Source: Sipunculus nudus
Taxonomy: Eukaryota; Annelida; Sipuncula; Golfingiida; Sipunculidae
Direction: 5' to 3'
Assembly: GCA_026874595.1 (NCBI GenBank)
Contig: CM049318.1
Coordinates: forward strand, 51,986,750-52,050,749
DNA: 64,000 bases
Below are positions 1-13,380 of this stretch, one piece after another. Below the pieces are notes generated by a model that made no database searches, was not told the origin of the DNA, and saw only the letters and a program-made list of their open reading frames with translations. A program made the position numbers and the translations under genes. Numbering within the stretch: the stretch's first letter is position 1; every line of letters starts with the position of its first letter.

Positions 1-2673
1 CGAGAGCAAATAATAAAATCAAGTAAAATAGGCTTGAAGGATTTTAGAATGTTATGTGTATCCTGTGGCCTTGTTCGAGAGTATCAGGCCACTGTTATGT
101 TGTACAAGGATTACACAGGACCACACGGATTTATTAATCTGTATCACTTCACAATCATGATCAGTAACCAAATACAACCTTTAAACTTGCATTAGGAACT
201 AAAGCGACACAATATATGAATATTTCATAAAGTGTCTAACTTTGATTTATGTTTAGTCGCAAGGAGCTTTACGTGCTGATTCATTAAAATGTCGAATTTT
301 AACTGATAGACGTTTCCATTTCACTCGCGACATCTATTGGCAACATTTAACATCGATTGTTCGGGGTTGTAATAACCGTGATCGGGTACGTTTTCGAGGG
401 AAGCGGTGGTGTTTTAAGGCCATGTTAAATTAACATGACTTAACATCGATATCACCTATTCTTGAATAAAGCTTTTTCTTATCTCATATTGAACTTGTAT
501 AAATATAAAACACCTATAAGTCCTAATTAAGCCTCATCACGGTTCTCCTATCTATGATGCGGGGCCATACAGGTGACGTTTAAAATTGATGTTGAAGATT
601 ACTTGTCTTCGGCTTAACAAGTAACTTGAGTACACATATCAACAGGCTTCAAGTGACATTGACATGTATAAGCATAGACAACCATAAGATCCTGAACGAA
701 ACAGTGTTAATCAAGAAAAGCTGTGTTTACATCTGACAATCCATGCTGCCTACGTTAAAAATAATAAGCTAGTTTATTAGACTAGTCCAGAGTAGAGAAG
801 ACCCTTGTAAACTCTTCATTCATGAAAGATTAATATCCTATATATACCTAGTTAGCACAAACTAGTTTGGAAATGTTCTTAAAATGTTAGGAAATAATTT
901 ACACATTAAAGTGTATGGTTATTAAAGTGTTTTGAACACATCTTTATGTTCCCTTATCCACTTATAATTTGTCGGAAATATATAACATACCCCCTCAGGG
1001 GATTAATAATAGTGTTCACATAAAAATCCGTATCTTAGCTGTCAACTGTTGGGTAAGAACGCTTTGTGCAATCGCTTCCCATCTGTAACATGACTTTAAG
1101 AATGACTTTAGTCCTCGGAATACGGCAAAGGTTTCGCCATCGAATTAGCGAAAAGACTGCACGTCTAGTTCTGTCAACATGTCCTCAGATTTACTGACTA
1201 TTATATCTTTTTCACGGCTTTTTGAAGACATGAACTGAGATACATTATGGTCATGACGTAACCGGCAGACACACATATTCGCTTCTTGCAATATACTTGC
1301 AAGACTGCGCAGAATTCCCAAGGAAAGGACCCAGCTTTCCGGGAGTTTTGCAAAGCAATCGGAATCGCCTTTTTGAAATCAAGCAATCCAAGCAAAAGCA
1401 AAGAGCGCTTGACAAATATATGCTGTAGATAGATAAAATTCTGGACAGCTTAGATGTATTTGCTTATATCCAGAGACTGCACCCTCGAGTGCTGCAAGGT
1501 TTCATCGTTCCAAAGAAATCGGCAAACAAAAGATCAATATTACTATCTCTACCTGTTGCTGTGTTCGAATAACACACACATACATACACGAATACAAAGA
1601 CATATATACTTATACTATATATAGTATATATAGTATATATTCTATATATACTGTGGTTTCAGATTAATCCTTGTTTTTTTTCCTTGAATTCGTGGCTTAC
1701 CTTTATCCACGAAATTTAAAACCAAAAAAAAATTAGGTTTATTTCTGAATTTATGAAATCCAACGATTGAGTTATCGTGTTGGCCCGCTTTCACCCTCCA
1801 TGCGAGCAAATGGTACTGATTAATAAAACACAAAGGAAACGTTATGAAGCCCATAAATCAAAAAAATAATTATGTTGTGAGGAAAGATATTCAGTTCCGT
1901 CTTGGGGAGCAAACAAACCAACATTTCATCAGTGTCGGACTTAAAGGTGACTTTTTAAAAGTGCGTCTTCACCTGCTCTGGTATATGTGGACTTGCTCTC
2001 TCTCTCATATTATCTCGAGAGAATATTTTGTCCTATTTATCTTATTTGATTGTTTGTTTGAAAGAATATCATGTTTAAATAAAATTAACAACCATGCGGC
2101 AGAGGAAATGTAGTTATTCTCCAGCTTGGTGATGAGTCACGGTCAGCTGAGCACATTTATGAGTTGGAGCCCAATCTAACTGTAGCCTCGTACCAGGAAA
2201 GTCAGTCAACTTGGGGTTCCATCTGAACTAACGACTTAGCAAGAAGTTTTAATTCCTTTTATTACTGAATACACAGATTTCAAATATTGACTTCCGTTTG
2301 TTCTATAATTCATGAAATCAAAACCAGTATGTCAGTTCATCGGAGGATTTGTTCCCACGAGCGCAGACCACATCGGACGGGCCAGTTTGCCCGGCGGGGC
2401 TTAATGAGGTGTATTGATAAGTGGGGAAGCGGATTACAGTAGCTGATTACCGTCGGGAAAATACGACTTGGTAATCAAATTCAGGGCACCTTTAAATCAT
2501 CATTCAGCAACAATGTTCCGATGAATGGTTATTTTATTGAATAAAGCGAGCGGACAGATCGAAATAAAATCCTGCGGTAAGATTATAGGCCATATCGAAA
2601 TCGTTACATCCACTGATATGCCTAACTTCCGTAACAGAAAATGTTGTGCATTTGTGATTGTGTTCTTCATCTT

Positions 2674-2676
2674 CAT

Positions 2677-2747
<71 letters not shown>
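2674..2747. repeat. (AT)n microsatellite
   Basis: Almost pure alternating A/T for about 74 bases with one interruption near the start. It creates long artificial Ile/Tyr open frames on both strands that are not genes. Confidence 0.95.
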
Positions 2748-2751
<4 letters not shown>

Positions 2752-5700
2752 GCAAGGGGACAAAGCAGGTAAAACAGGACTAATTGCTATCTCCACCTAA
2801 TCATATAACTTCAATTTATTCCTGTATTTAATTTTTTTAATCACTCTGTGTAATATTATATTATCTAGCCGATAACATGTATGGAACTGCTCTTTTCATA
2901 TTCTTTAACATATTTTATAATATAGAGAATACTGCAGTATTGTGTGTGTTCAATTCTCATACTAGGACAAATTCAATTTCCCAAATATAACTTCCCTATA
3001 TTTCTCTTACACGGCATATTAAATTGATAATCCGTACGAAGTCCTCTAGATAGGGCCACTCTTTTCCTGTATGCGATGTACAGGATGCGTACCTGTCCAT
3101 TGTGGTTAATGACCTCGAGTTAGACTCGACTGTAAGGACCTGCTCCACTGCATTGGGTCCTCGGGGAGATCAAACAACAAAGCATACGCTTGATAAGTAC
3201 AAAAATAAACATCTGATACTGATAAACATCTGATAACATCTGAACTGGCAGTTCGTCAAGTATGGGTCTCATATGAGCATTCTTAATGAAGAAGTTTCAA
3301 AATGTTAAGCTCATGGTCGGACAGAATACAGAGTAGACTTGTCACAAACATATAGCCAAGGTAACAGTCCGCTGAACTCAAATAAATGTATGGACTCCGT
3401 ATTGCAATGGGTCCATTATTAATAAAAAAGAGCCTTCTGCGGAACATACTATAAATGGCTGAGGGCATAATACTGGCAAAATGCATAAAATGATAAATAT
3501 TAATAGGATTAAATTGGACAAACTTTAGAAAAAAATCCAAAATGGTTAGTGAGTATTTCCCTCTTTTCTTGCCCTTTGCTTATTTCAAAATCAGAAGGCA
3601 CTCACCCCCCCCCCCCCCAACAGATGGATAGTTGACTTTAGTACTGTATTTTGTTAGATTATTTGAACATTAGGATTAGCTGGATATAATAAACAAGATC
3701 ATAAACCTACACCTCTATCGTGATCATAAAATTGGTGGGTGAGGCTTAATATCCAATTTAATTTCCGAAAATACTGATACAGTAAACCGCGCATAACAAC
3801 TACTTCGGTTTAGCAGCTCCCTTAAAAGAACGGCCATTTTAAAATTTGCCCGATTCTTCTACGCTCTGTATATATGATATAAAATATGTTTACGTTACAT
3901 GTAGCCGACGGCTTAGACACATGGACTGCAGGAACAAAATCATTTAACGACACAAACCTAGCTTCTGTCAAACAGCAATTCTTCTATTCTGGTGAAAATA
4001 CAATCCACAGGCAATGTAATTTTACAAATGTTTTTTTATCCTTATGTCAAAAATATGTTCAATATACCTGTCTCTGACTTACCCATGTCCGGCTCACATA
4101 AAGATATGTTGACAGATTATAGGATTAGTGGACTGAGTGAAATAAGTTTTATTAGTTTTTTGGTCAGTCGTTATTTCATCAAATGCATTTTACTTTATTT
4201 CGATCCACGATATGACAATTGCGGGCACTTCTACACCTTAAGACATTAAGAGATCACACTTTGCACTTAAAGCCTTTTAGGATAAATAAGTCATCCCCTG
4301 TTTAACTGCTTACATTCAATCAAGAGGGGTCAGTTTCTGATTCTTTGTGTACCGTAACCCCTTGTAATGACAGTTGGCGTCATGTAGGCTGGCCAAGAGC
4401 AGTTAAATGCAAAATGTATGCATTGTACCACTACAAATTATAATTGTGCCAGAAAGGTGACGACCACAATATTAAACGAGTGTAACGTGCAAGGAAACGT
4501 AGGAAGTCGACCATTCTGTGGAAGCTTATCATGAGTGAGACACGTGCATGATTACCTAACACCTAGTAAAGGTGACACAGAAACGCGGCCTTAAACTTGA
4601 AAGGCCAACACGTATTATTATTAAACTAATTGATATAGTTTATGCTCCCATTAAAGTTCGACTGGGATATTTTTCATCCCATTAATATTTTGTAATAAGG
4701 GATTATAAAAAATAATGTATAAAATAGAGTGATGTTTTATTTATTTATACTATTTTGATTATGAAATGGGCTATGAGAGCCAGGAAAAAAAAAGCAATTG
4801 CCAAATGCTTGGGATATTACCAGACACCAGTTCTAAGGTACATGGTGTACTTCTATCGATCGGAGTAACATATTTTAATATGAACATTTCAGCCAAATTC
4901 CTGTTAGGATGTTAGTTAGAGAGGATGTACCTTGCTATTCGGTGTTCATTATTGGTTTAGATTTTTGGTTATATATACATATACCAGCACTTAAGTTAGC
5001 CATGGTTAAAGCTGGATAATCTGACAACATAGCCTTAGTAGTAGACCGCTATTTAAAGACCTGGTCGATTATAAACACGGATATCCTACAAACAGCATTC
5101 TTGAATGAGTAAGTGTATGGAATTCATCAATCAGATTGACACAATGTAGGACATAGTTGGTAAGTGTCGGCTACCATTTATCGTAGAGGTGGTTCATACG
5201 ACTTACAAATCCAGTCATTTAACATTTTTATTTGAAGAAAAACTAAACATGCGCTTCAGGCGGGAAATAGAGAGGAGGGTACACAGGGTTGCCGGGAAAA
5301 ACTGTATTAAGTACAAGTACCGGTGAAACAACTTAACCTAATATTGGGACCATAAGATAAAATAATGATTTACCCTTTTTTCAAATAAAACAGGAATATA
5401 ACAGCTTTCATCGAAGTGCCAACAAATTATCAGCCTTATCGAAGCAAAAGCAATTTACATCAGATTAATCTTCATTTTTAGGCAACTTTATAGACCTTTG
5501 TCTTATTCATTAGAAAACTTTACAGTATTATTGTATCCGGTCATAAGAAAAAAAGATGAAAAAATGAAAGCAAAAGATCTGTATTCACATTCCTCCTTAT
5601 GACAGAGTGACAAGTGCATTGTATATGGGTGGAGTCGCATCATAACATCTGGATATTGGCGGAATTTATACGAAACAAGTATATCAAGACTTAGAAACAG

Positions 5701-6339
5701 TGCACATTGGTGGTAACAATAGCATTTGTACTCGCATGGATTTAGTTGTCTCTAGTTGTAAACAAAACAAGAAATGTAAGTTGTGCATGAACCTTTGCAT
5801 GTCAAATTACAGAAGTGAAATAGATATGTCAGCTGATAAATGCTCTGTGGGAGATTACCTGCATAAAATAATCTTCGTTACAATGACATACGCATGACAC
5901 AGAAGTTATGGTGTTCTGTGGTATAAGTAGTATGTCTCGATTGTGGGTATTCATTCTGTAACTCTGAAAAACTTGACCGAGATTTTATTATAAAAATCTG
6001 CCCTGGGGAATAAATTAATTTAATAAATAAGTTTATTTTTTTTAAATTCCCACTGAAAAATCAAACATTAAAAAGTTGGATAAAACTCACAAAGAGATGC
6101 AGGTGTGCGACAGTAGCTACATCACCAATGCTAATAAGCATACTATATCTTATAATAATCCATAGTGACCCTTTATAAATTGGCTGAAGTGGGTTTTTAT
6201 AATTTGCTTTGTGTACTTGAAAAGTTCGTCAGTGTGGCTTGTCTTCGTACTCGACCAAGATTTGTGAGTATACATCAGCCAAGGTATTAAGTACATATTT
6301 TTAATTTTTAGCTCAGCAAAATGTAATCATCTGCCCTAT

Positions 6340-6960
6340 AGCAATCACCCTTTGTCCGTCGTCTGTCTGTTAACAGGGCACAAATCGAAACCATTAGACC
6401 TATAATCTATACATCTAGGGTAGTCCTAGGGAAAACTCCTTTCATGGTGACCTGTTATCTATGACATATGGCCCGAAAACATGATTTTGAGCACCCAGAC
6501 AGTCAGACGGGGGGGGGGGCACACATTGCATCCCGTAGGCCTAGAAATTGCTAACGTAACATTATATGTTGTCCTGGACAAATGTCTCTGGAAACATAAA
6601 ATTATGTCAGCGTGACCTATGTTCTGCGACCTATAAGAATAACATCATCTAGGCACCAAGACAGTCAGAGGAGCACAAATTGCATCCATGAGACCTAGAA
6701 ACTTCTAACGCCGTGTCAAGGAGGATTCTAGGAAAGTCATTTTTAGAAACCACCATAAATGACCTATATTCTGTGACTGAAATAAAAACATGATTTTGAG
6801 CACCCAGTCATTCAGATGTGGCACAAATTAATTTCTTTAGGCCCTGAATCATCTTATGTTGCAATTAGATAGGTCTTCTGCAAATGCATATGAAAAGAAT
6901 AGGTCACTGTGACCTACAACCTGTTGAATAAAGGAACAGGGCGTCAAATGCACACCTTGA
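6340..6960. repeat. Degenerate tandem repeat, ~155-bp period
   Basis: Similar blocks recur near 6451, 6611, 6760 and (partly) 6909. Each starts with TGACCTNNNNTCTG-like sequence, continues with a variant of ACATGATTTTGAGCACCCAG, then CAGTCAGA, then GCACAAATTGCATCC. Spacing is about 150-160 bases and identity is moderate, so the array is old. A run of 11 G interrupts the first unit at 6509-6519. No reading frame is conserved across the units. The style (GTCCGTC leader followed by degenerate units) resembles interspersed repeats of molluscan genomes, which is inference. Confidence 0.65.
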
Positions 6961-7752
6961 ATGTAAAAAAAAAAAAGAAATTTGCAAATGATAACCTTAG
7001 AAGAAGGCTATGCAATATGTTTATTTGAGGGATTGCCAGTTGCCTCATAAGCATTTAACATTTCAGTGTATATAGCTATCTGCCATCTGGTGTAATCAAG
7101 GTTATGTGTGTCTTTTGTATTCCTATACCAGGGATATAAGGACTGTGGTCAGACACCTTATTATGAGTAAGGCCCTGAATTAATTCGAACACTTTGATTA
7201 TTCTTCTTCTTGTGTGTAGTCAGACATAATTTCGGACATATACGTTCAACCTTAAGTGTCGGTATTCAAATTGGTAAAACTTTACTTCTCATGATCCCAT
7301 ATATTAAATATTGCATTTTGCACATTGCACATCCCGTCAGTTGTCATTGAGGAAGATAAACGGACTAGTGATCGGGCATGCATAACAAGTATTTCTTGCT
7401 AGCTAGTCGAGCCTCAAAAAAGGGGTGGCATATTATATTCCCATTTTGTCATTTTTACACTTTGTATATGTTATTTATTCTTTTTTTGTAAAATTAACAA
7501 AAATAAAACAGAGCACATAAAATATTTTTACAAAGTTTTATTTTAAGTAAAACCTGTCTTGTAGAGGCCCTTTTAGTCAATGTCTTTTGTAAACGTATAC
7601 CGATACTGGACCCGTCTTGGATAAATGCCCAACTGTCATTCTGGGATTCGGGTCAAGTACCGTTTATTAGGGGCCCCTAGAGAATGATACGTTCGTTATA
7701 TCAGGACCGGGACAACTGAGCGTTACCATTTTGGGTTTCCCTCACTCTGACA

Positions 7753-7874
7753 ATGGCTGCTTCGTGTCTAACCGTGTGTTTACTTTTGTCCTGCCTGGCA
7801 CATGTGGCGAGAAATGAAGAAATAACTGGCGATCCGGGATCTGGTATGATCCGTGAAGATGTAACAAGAACAAT
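7753..7874 (+). CDS. Candidate first exon with signal peptide, mosaic protein gene
   Basis: The ATG at 7753 has an excellent Kozak context (A at -3, G at +4) and opens a 40-codon frame starting MAASCLTVCLLLSCLAHVA, a textbook signal peptide with a short n-region, Leu/Cys-rich core and likely cleavage after Ala. A good splice donor (AT|GTAAGA) ends the exon at 7874 in phase 2. It is the only clear secretory start upstream of the MAM exons on this strand, so it plausibly begins the secreted MAM/TSP1/CUB/trypsin protein. The linking exons between here and 14654 were not identified with confidence; a 19-nt candidate at 9866-9884 fits the phase. It could instead belong to a separate small secreted protein. 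Confidence 0.45.
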
Positions 7875-10014
7875 GTAAGAAGCCTTACCTTTTTCTTCTT
7901 GTTTTTTGCCCTGTATATACCAGATGTAATTGGTCAATCTGAAAAAAAAACTATTACATTTTGCAACTGAATGTAGTGTTTGAATACCAGAACGCCAGAG
8001 AATAATTCTGTGTGACTCACATTTTATCGAAAAGTTTAAATACAGTTTGGCAGGTGGCTTATTGCCTGTCATATATGGCACAGAACCCCTATCTGGATGT
8101 AGGAATGTTTTTTTCAGGGAGTGAAATTTTGTTGGGAACTTTTACTTGGGTAAGAGAAACCTGACCTTGATAAAAGGAGAAAAATAAATAAGAAAAAAAG
8201 TCAGGTTATCGTTTTCAGATGATTGAAAACGGTGTGTCTTAGCCCTAAAATGATCTTCCATTTCAAAAAATAAATTATCTCTGTCCAATGCAAGTTTTTT
8301 CTTGTTCTCATTCAGCAGTGTATTTGGCTGCTAGATTCAAACATTAAGTTAAGATCATTACTGATGATATTTGTTAACAATTTAAAATGAAGAAAATCCG
8401 AAATAAATATAAATGGGAACTGAATAGAGAAAATTGAAGAAGAAAACAATACTGCAGACCTCCCCTGCATCAGAAGAAGGTCTCAGTTAAACAAATATCG
8501 ACTGGCATAAAAACTATCATGTTCATCAAAAAGTAATGTTTTTTTATTAAAAATTGACTCAGACGTTGACTTGGTATCAAACATTATTAAGGCTTGTTAA
8601 GTATACAACTAGGCAGTAACCTAAAGGTCTCGAACATGAGTTCGACTGTATGAACACGATTTGTTTTCGCGCCTGATAATAAAATCATGCAAGCTCATTG
8701 GCCAAGGTCTTGCACATTTTGTATTTTTAATGTAGTTTACGTCAAAGCTGTCAAAAAATGCCAACAGATTAAATAAAGAAGGTACAATAAAAGCAATGCA
8801 GTGAAAAAACTGGGAAAACAAACTCGACCTTTTTATCGCTATAACATTTCAACGAAGTGATCGTTGCTTATTTTTGGTGGACGGAAAACTTGATAATAGT
8901 TCATCTTAAAAACACTTGTTTACCCGAAACGCTTTTCAAAAAAAGCTTCAGACTAAAACCATATTGATACACGTATTTTTGAGGTAAACATTTGCCTTTT
9001 TAACGTCAAATGACAACAAACAGTGTAGAGTTTCACACATTTATTTCATAACCAAAAGTGTAATACCAAAAGGTTTAGTATCTTCTGTCAGATCTCTGAA
9101 CTACAAATATTTCCCAAAGCTTGCTGGAATCCAAAATGTGAAGATGGACGGATTTTAAAGATAATGTTTTTTTAGATGGAATACCCCGGTAGCGTTGATT
9201 CTATTACAGGCAAAAGTTTTGGTTGTAACTATGAAAAATGAGAAAAAGGGAGACAATTATGAGAATAGAGGCGTCTGAGTTGATTAAGTGTCCTTCAGTT
9301 TGGACAAAAGTGACAAAAAATGACCAAAAGCAAACGACGTTGATGGATTATAGCGCATGCGTTAGGTGAAGAAGAATTGGTGCGGAATTATACATAAAGA
9401 CAAACAGCAGATAAACAATGAACTTAAATTTTTAATTTATCTGAAAATTCATACTAATGAAAGCGGAAATGCACTAAGGAATAAAATAGGGTATAGTTTA
9501 GTTGCTATGATATTAAAAAAAAATGTTTCCTTTGTGAAAAATTTTTTTATCATGTAGTCCTGACATGTAGTCTCTTGAGATTAACACGTAGAGTTAGACC
9601 GTGAAGAACAGGGTTAGAGAGAAATCCTGAGAGGCCTGTATATCCCCCCACTGGCAAAAAAAATATGTATTTAGTTGGGATGGTATAAACAGATGGCAAC
9701 ATCAAAAGTCATGAATAAATGTCCATAGACTGTTATCCAGGAAACATTTCTCTACCACAGGCTTTTCTCTGGTAGATTTTATTTATTGATTCTTGCCTTT
9801 GGTTTAGTTTTGTTTAACATTTCGGCGTAAATATAGTGATCATGTTTCATTGATTTGTTTTGTAGGGAAACGACTCCGTCCTCGGTAGGTGAATTTATTT
9901 GTGAAAAATATTCTACATAATGCACACAATCAATAGATATTTATAAATTCCTCACATAAGAAATTCTTTTAGTTTTAACTTATATTATCCTGACATTTCT
10001 GCTTAAAGTATTTT

Positions 10015-10260
10015 TGATAAACCTTAAGATAAATATTATTTTTTTTCAATGGCAAAGAAAATAAAATCATGGACAGAAAAATAAACAAATATTTCCTATA
10101 GGATTATATTGAATTTCTACAGATTCATATTTAAATTTCTAGAGACAAATTTCTAAAGCTAGATATTATTTTTTTTTCATGGCAAAAAAAAAACAACAAA
10201 ATCATGTACAGAAAAAAAACAATGATTTCCCATTAGGATTATATTTAATTTCTAGATATT
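10015..10260. repeat. Two-unit direct repeat, ~135-bp period
   Basis: The block at about 10021-10120 (ATATTATTTTTTTTCAATGG, then AAAATCATGGACAG, then ATTTCC and AGGATTATATT) recurs at about 10160-10255 with substitutions and small indels. No coding potential. Confidence 0.7.
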
Positions 10261-10539
10261 ATAGAAAATACATATTGTTTTTCAACACACATCTGGTTTT
10301 AATAGAAACCGTCAAAACCATGGAATAAGTCACTGAAGAGAAAGACATATTCAGGTAAGAATATATGAATTTCTTTGCTCAGAATATCATTAGACGTGCG
10401 CATATATATAATGCATCAATGGTTTCGTGCACAATACATGACACTCTTCAAGTGACTAAGTTGTGTTGGTTTGTCTGATTATTTACGGATGAATAGTTTT
10501 CGTTGTTTGTTGCCTGAAGGTGATAAAGATTTTGCTTAT

Positions 10540-10555
10540 ACATACATATATAAAT

Positions 10556-10607
<52 letters not shown>
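10540..10607. repeat. (AT)n microsatellite
   Basis: Alternating A/T with a few TAAA interruptions over about 68 bases. Confidence 0.9.
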
Positions 10608-10609
<2 letters not shown>

Positions 10610-11385
10610 CTTATAACGATAATTTGGTCAATTTTTGTCCTCAATGTTCTCTGAAACCGCGTTGTGTATGACACAGTGTTAAACCTCGCTTTAAAGTTAA
10701 TTATTCTCAGAGTGACCTCTCTAATATTAGAATAAAAAAATTTAAATGTCACATAATTTGCGTCGTTTTAAAATTGCATTTAGGCAATAATCGAGCATCC
10801 AAACTGTTTTTGGCAAAGACTAATATGTCTTGAAATGGGAAGGGGGGTCCAGGCCAAAACTCCTAATCAATCTATCTATCTATCGTAGCAGGTTACAAGG
10901 TAGTGGTCATCAGATACAGAATGAGGACCCAAGCATGTAGAACTGGTTCACCTTTTCCTGCCTTCTTTCTTTTCACTTTTATTCATGAGCAACCATGACA
11001 TAGGCGTTTCCGTTATAAATGGTGTAAGTATCTGACATGACTTGCTTGGATTTCCTAAGATCCAGGCCTTTATACATTTGAACGATAGATATGAGTGCAA
11101 AGTTATAAATCACATCCATGCACATACTTGTGATGATAAGTCTCGTGTTTATGTTAATTCTCCAAATTTTGTGGCTGCCTCACTAGCATGTTTAGTTGTA
11201 TTTATCAATTGGTGATGTGCAGTCATGCCTCACGGTCTGATGAAGATGAGGAAACCGACCGATGACATTTTCAGCTTTATTTACACTTAGTTGCACACGG
11301 ACGTGTAAACAATGAAAAAAAATGTTAAAAAGGTCACAGCAGTAGTTTATAAATATCAAACTATCATCTATCCCAATATCTGTCC

Positions 11386-11387
<2 letters not shown>

Positions 11388-11471
<84 letters not shown>
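11388..11471. repeat. Compound microsatellite (GTCT)n(CT)n(AT)n(GT)n
   Basis: Four simple repeats abut in order: GTCT units, then CT, then AT, then GT. This layout is typical of a tract growing by slippage with successive point changes. Confidence 0.9.
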
Positions 11472-11472
<1 letters not shown>

Positions 11473-12393
11473 AATGTGTAATTGTAAAACAAACACTGGG
11501 TGAACTCCTATACAGATGATTGATCCTTGTCCACAGATCAAATTGCTTGAACAGCAAATAAAAGCTAGTTAAATACTTAAGATACTAAAGCTGGGGGCAT
11601 TTTTAACTGTTGGGCAGCATTGCTGACCCCATGAGGAATTGTTATTTCTATCGTCTCCTGTAAATTGTCTTGTTTATACATTTACACTAAAGCAGGAACT
11701 CCTATCCAGTGAATTTAGACCCTTTAAACTTCCATAATTTTATCTTTATTCACTGAGCAACCAGCGGTTATACAGTGCACCCGCTCTCGATCGCCTTCAC
11801 TTAAACCGCTGTTTTGTGCAGCATATTGTCTTGAATTGATTGAATTGATTTTCTGGGTTACATTACAAGGCATTGCACAGCAGAGTTTAAACATAACAAA
11901 TGAGAACTTTGTATTGCAGTTAACATCCATTTTTTTTCATCTGCGCTTTAGTTGGTCTTACTCTTATTGGTCGAATGCCAGCCCTGGTGCTGAAACCCCG
12001 AGAACGTTTCAAAAGAACGGAATGAAAGCGATCTTGAACTAGTGTAGGGTATACCCACTGCTTGAGGAGAGGAATGTGGTTTTTTGTTGCGTGGATATTG
12101 TAGATGCTAATAGTGATCAAAATTCATTGAGAGTTATAATGTACCATGTTTTTCATTATTATCATAAACTATTCTTTATTTATTTCAGGAAATCTTGATA
12201 AATGGGCGTTAATACTGTAAGGAGCAATATTCAAGACGACATAAGAAACAGATACATTTGTATACAGATGCATTACTAAGCAAACAAATATGTTTCTTCT
12301 TTGTTGTTGCCCATCCTTTTTTTAAGTTTTCTTTGCAATTCATAAATATATTCTTTCGCAGGTACAACCCTCAGATACACACGCAAAAACACA

Positions 12394-12437
<44 letters not shown>

Positions 12438-12719
12438 TAATTGCATTTGCAGACTGGACTTTTTACATATGTAAGCCTAACCATCCATTTTTATCTATTG
12501 AATTTACAGGTAACGCGTCCCTGCATCAAGACCCACTTCAATATTCTGGACAAAATGGCATGTACAATCACCATTCTTTTTGGCTTCTTTTTCATACGAA
12601 GCCCTTTAAAAATTTTTTTTTTGGGGGGGGGGGGGGAGGATGTCAGGCATTTCTTTATTTATATATACATATTTTAGTATAACATTATTGTTTTACGAAC
12701 GTAATAAAACGTAATATAA

Positions 12720-13380
12720 AGCAGGGTTAACACGGGCCACGCGAACGATTTTCGATGAATGCGAATTAAAAAAAATGGCTAAGTTTAACATTCGGAGACG
12801 TTTATCTACGTATGTATCACAACAATCGAGCCGTTAACCATTCTTGTGCAGTTTGTGCGAAAATAGCAAAACCAAAGTGCAAATGTCGGTTGAGCGTGGC
12901 CAGTTCACATACAAGAAGAACACGCGACTAAAAACTAACGGCACGATTATCGCACGAATCTCGGCCAACCTTCCTGGGGACATTTCGCGAGACGTATTTC
13001 GCTAATAACGAACGTCCTATGACATTCGGGCGACATTCGGGCGACATATGTCGCTCGATTATTTTGCGACTGGAGATCCGAACGACACTTGGGCATTATT
13101 TAAATGCCATAAAATGCGTAGAAGTGCGTTGCCAGCATCATTTCTTGCCCAGAGGTCAATGATGACCTGAATATGGAACAACAAGCTTTCAGACCTGACC
13201 TGACTGGCCTTGCATTTATAAAATGGAATATAATATTGAACAGGAAGCAAATAACGAATACCATGCGACATTCATGCGACATTCGTGCATATGTCGTGCG
13301 GTTATCTTGAGGCCGACGGGAAAATGCTCGCGTTCTCTTCTCTGGCGACGATACCTTTTCTCGCGATGTACGCAAATAGT
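12720..13380. repeat. CG-richer segment with repeated GCGACATTCG motifs
   Basis: This stretch is visibly richer in CpG than its surroundings. The motif GCGACATTCG or a close variant occurs in pairs near 13020-13050 and again at 13264-13290. A 14-base perfect palindrome (GCGACATATGTCGC) lies at 13041-13054, and a related imperfect version follows the second motif pair. It may be a decayed DNA-transposon or MITE segment; no terminal repeats were pinned down. Confidence 0.35.

Larger units (their letters stand above)
1..7752. other. Non-coding flank
   Basis: No exon, RNA gene or recognisable protein domain was found on either strand. Open frames here are short and lack domain-like composition; those at 2500-2800 merely translate an AT microsatellite. 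The stretch contains TATA-rich palindromic sequence at 1612-1650, the AT microsatellite at 2674-2747, a run of 14 C at 3605-3618 and the degenerate tandem repeat at 6340-6960. It may include the promoter and upstream region of the gene whose candidate first exon is at 7753, but no promoter element could be singled out. Confidence 0.6.

Noticed and set aside
2500-2800. Three overlapping frames of about 75-98 codons
   Set aside because: They are translations of the AT microsatellite (Ile-Tyr repeats) on both strands.
7701-8081. 126-codon minus-strand frame
   Set aside because: No domain; it lies opposite the candidate signal-peptide exon, which has the better start and splice context.
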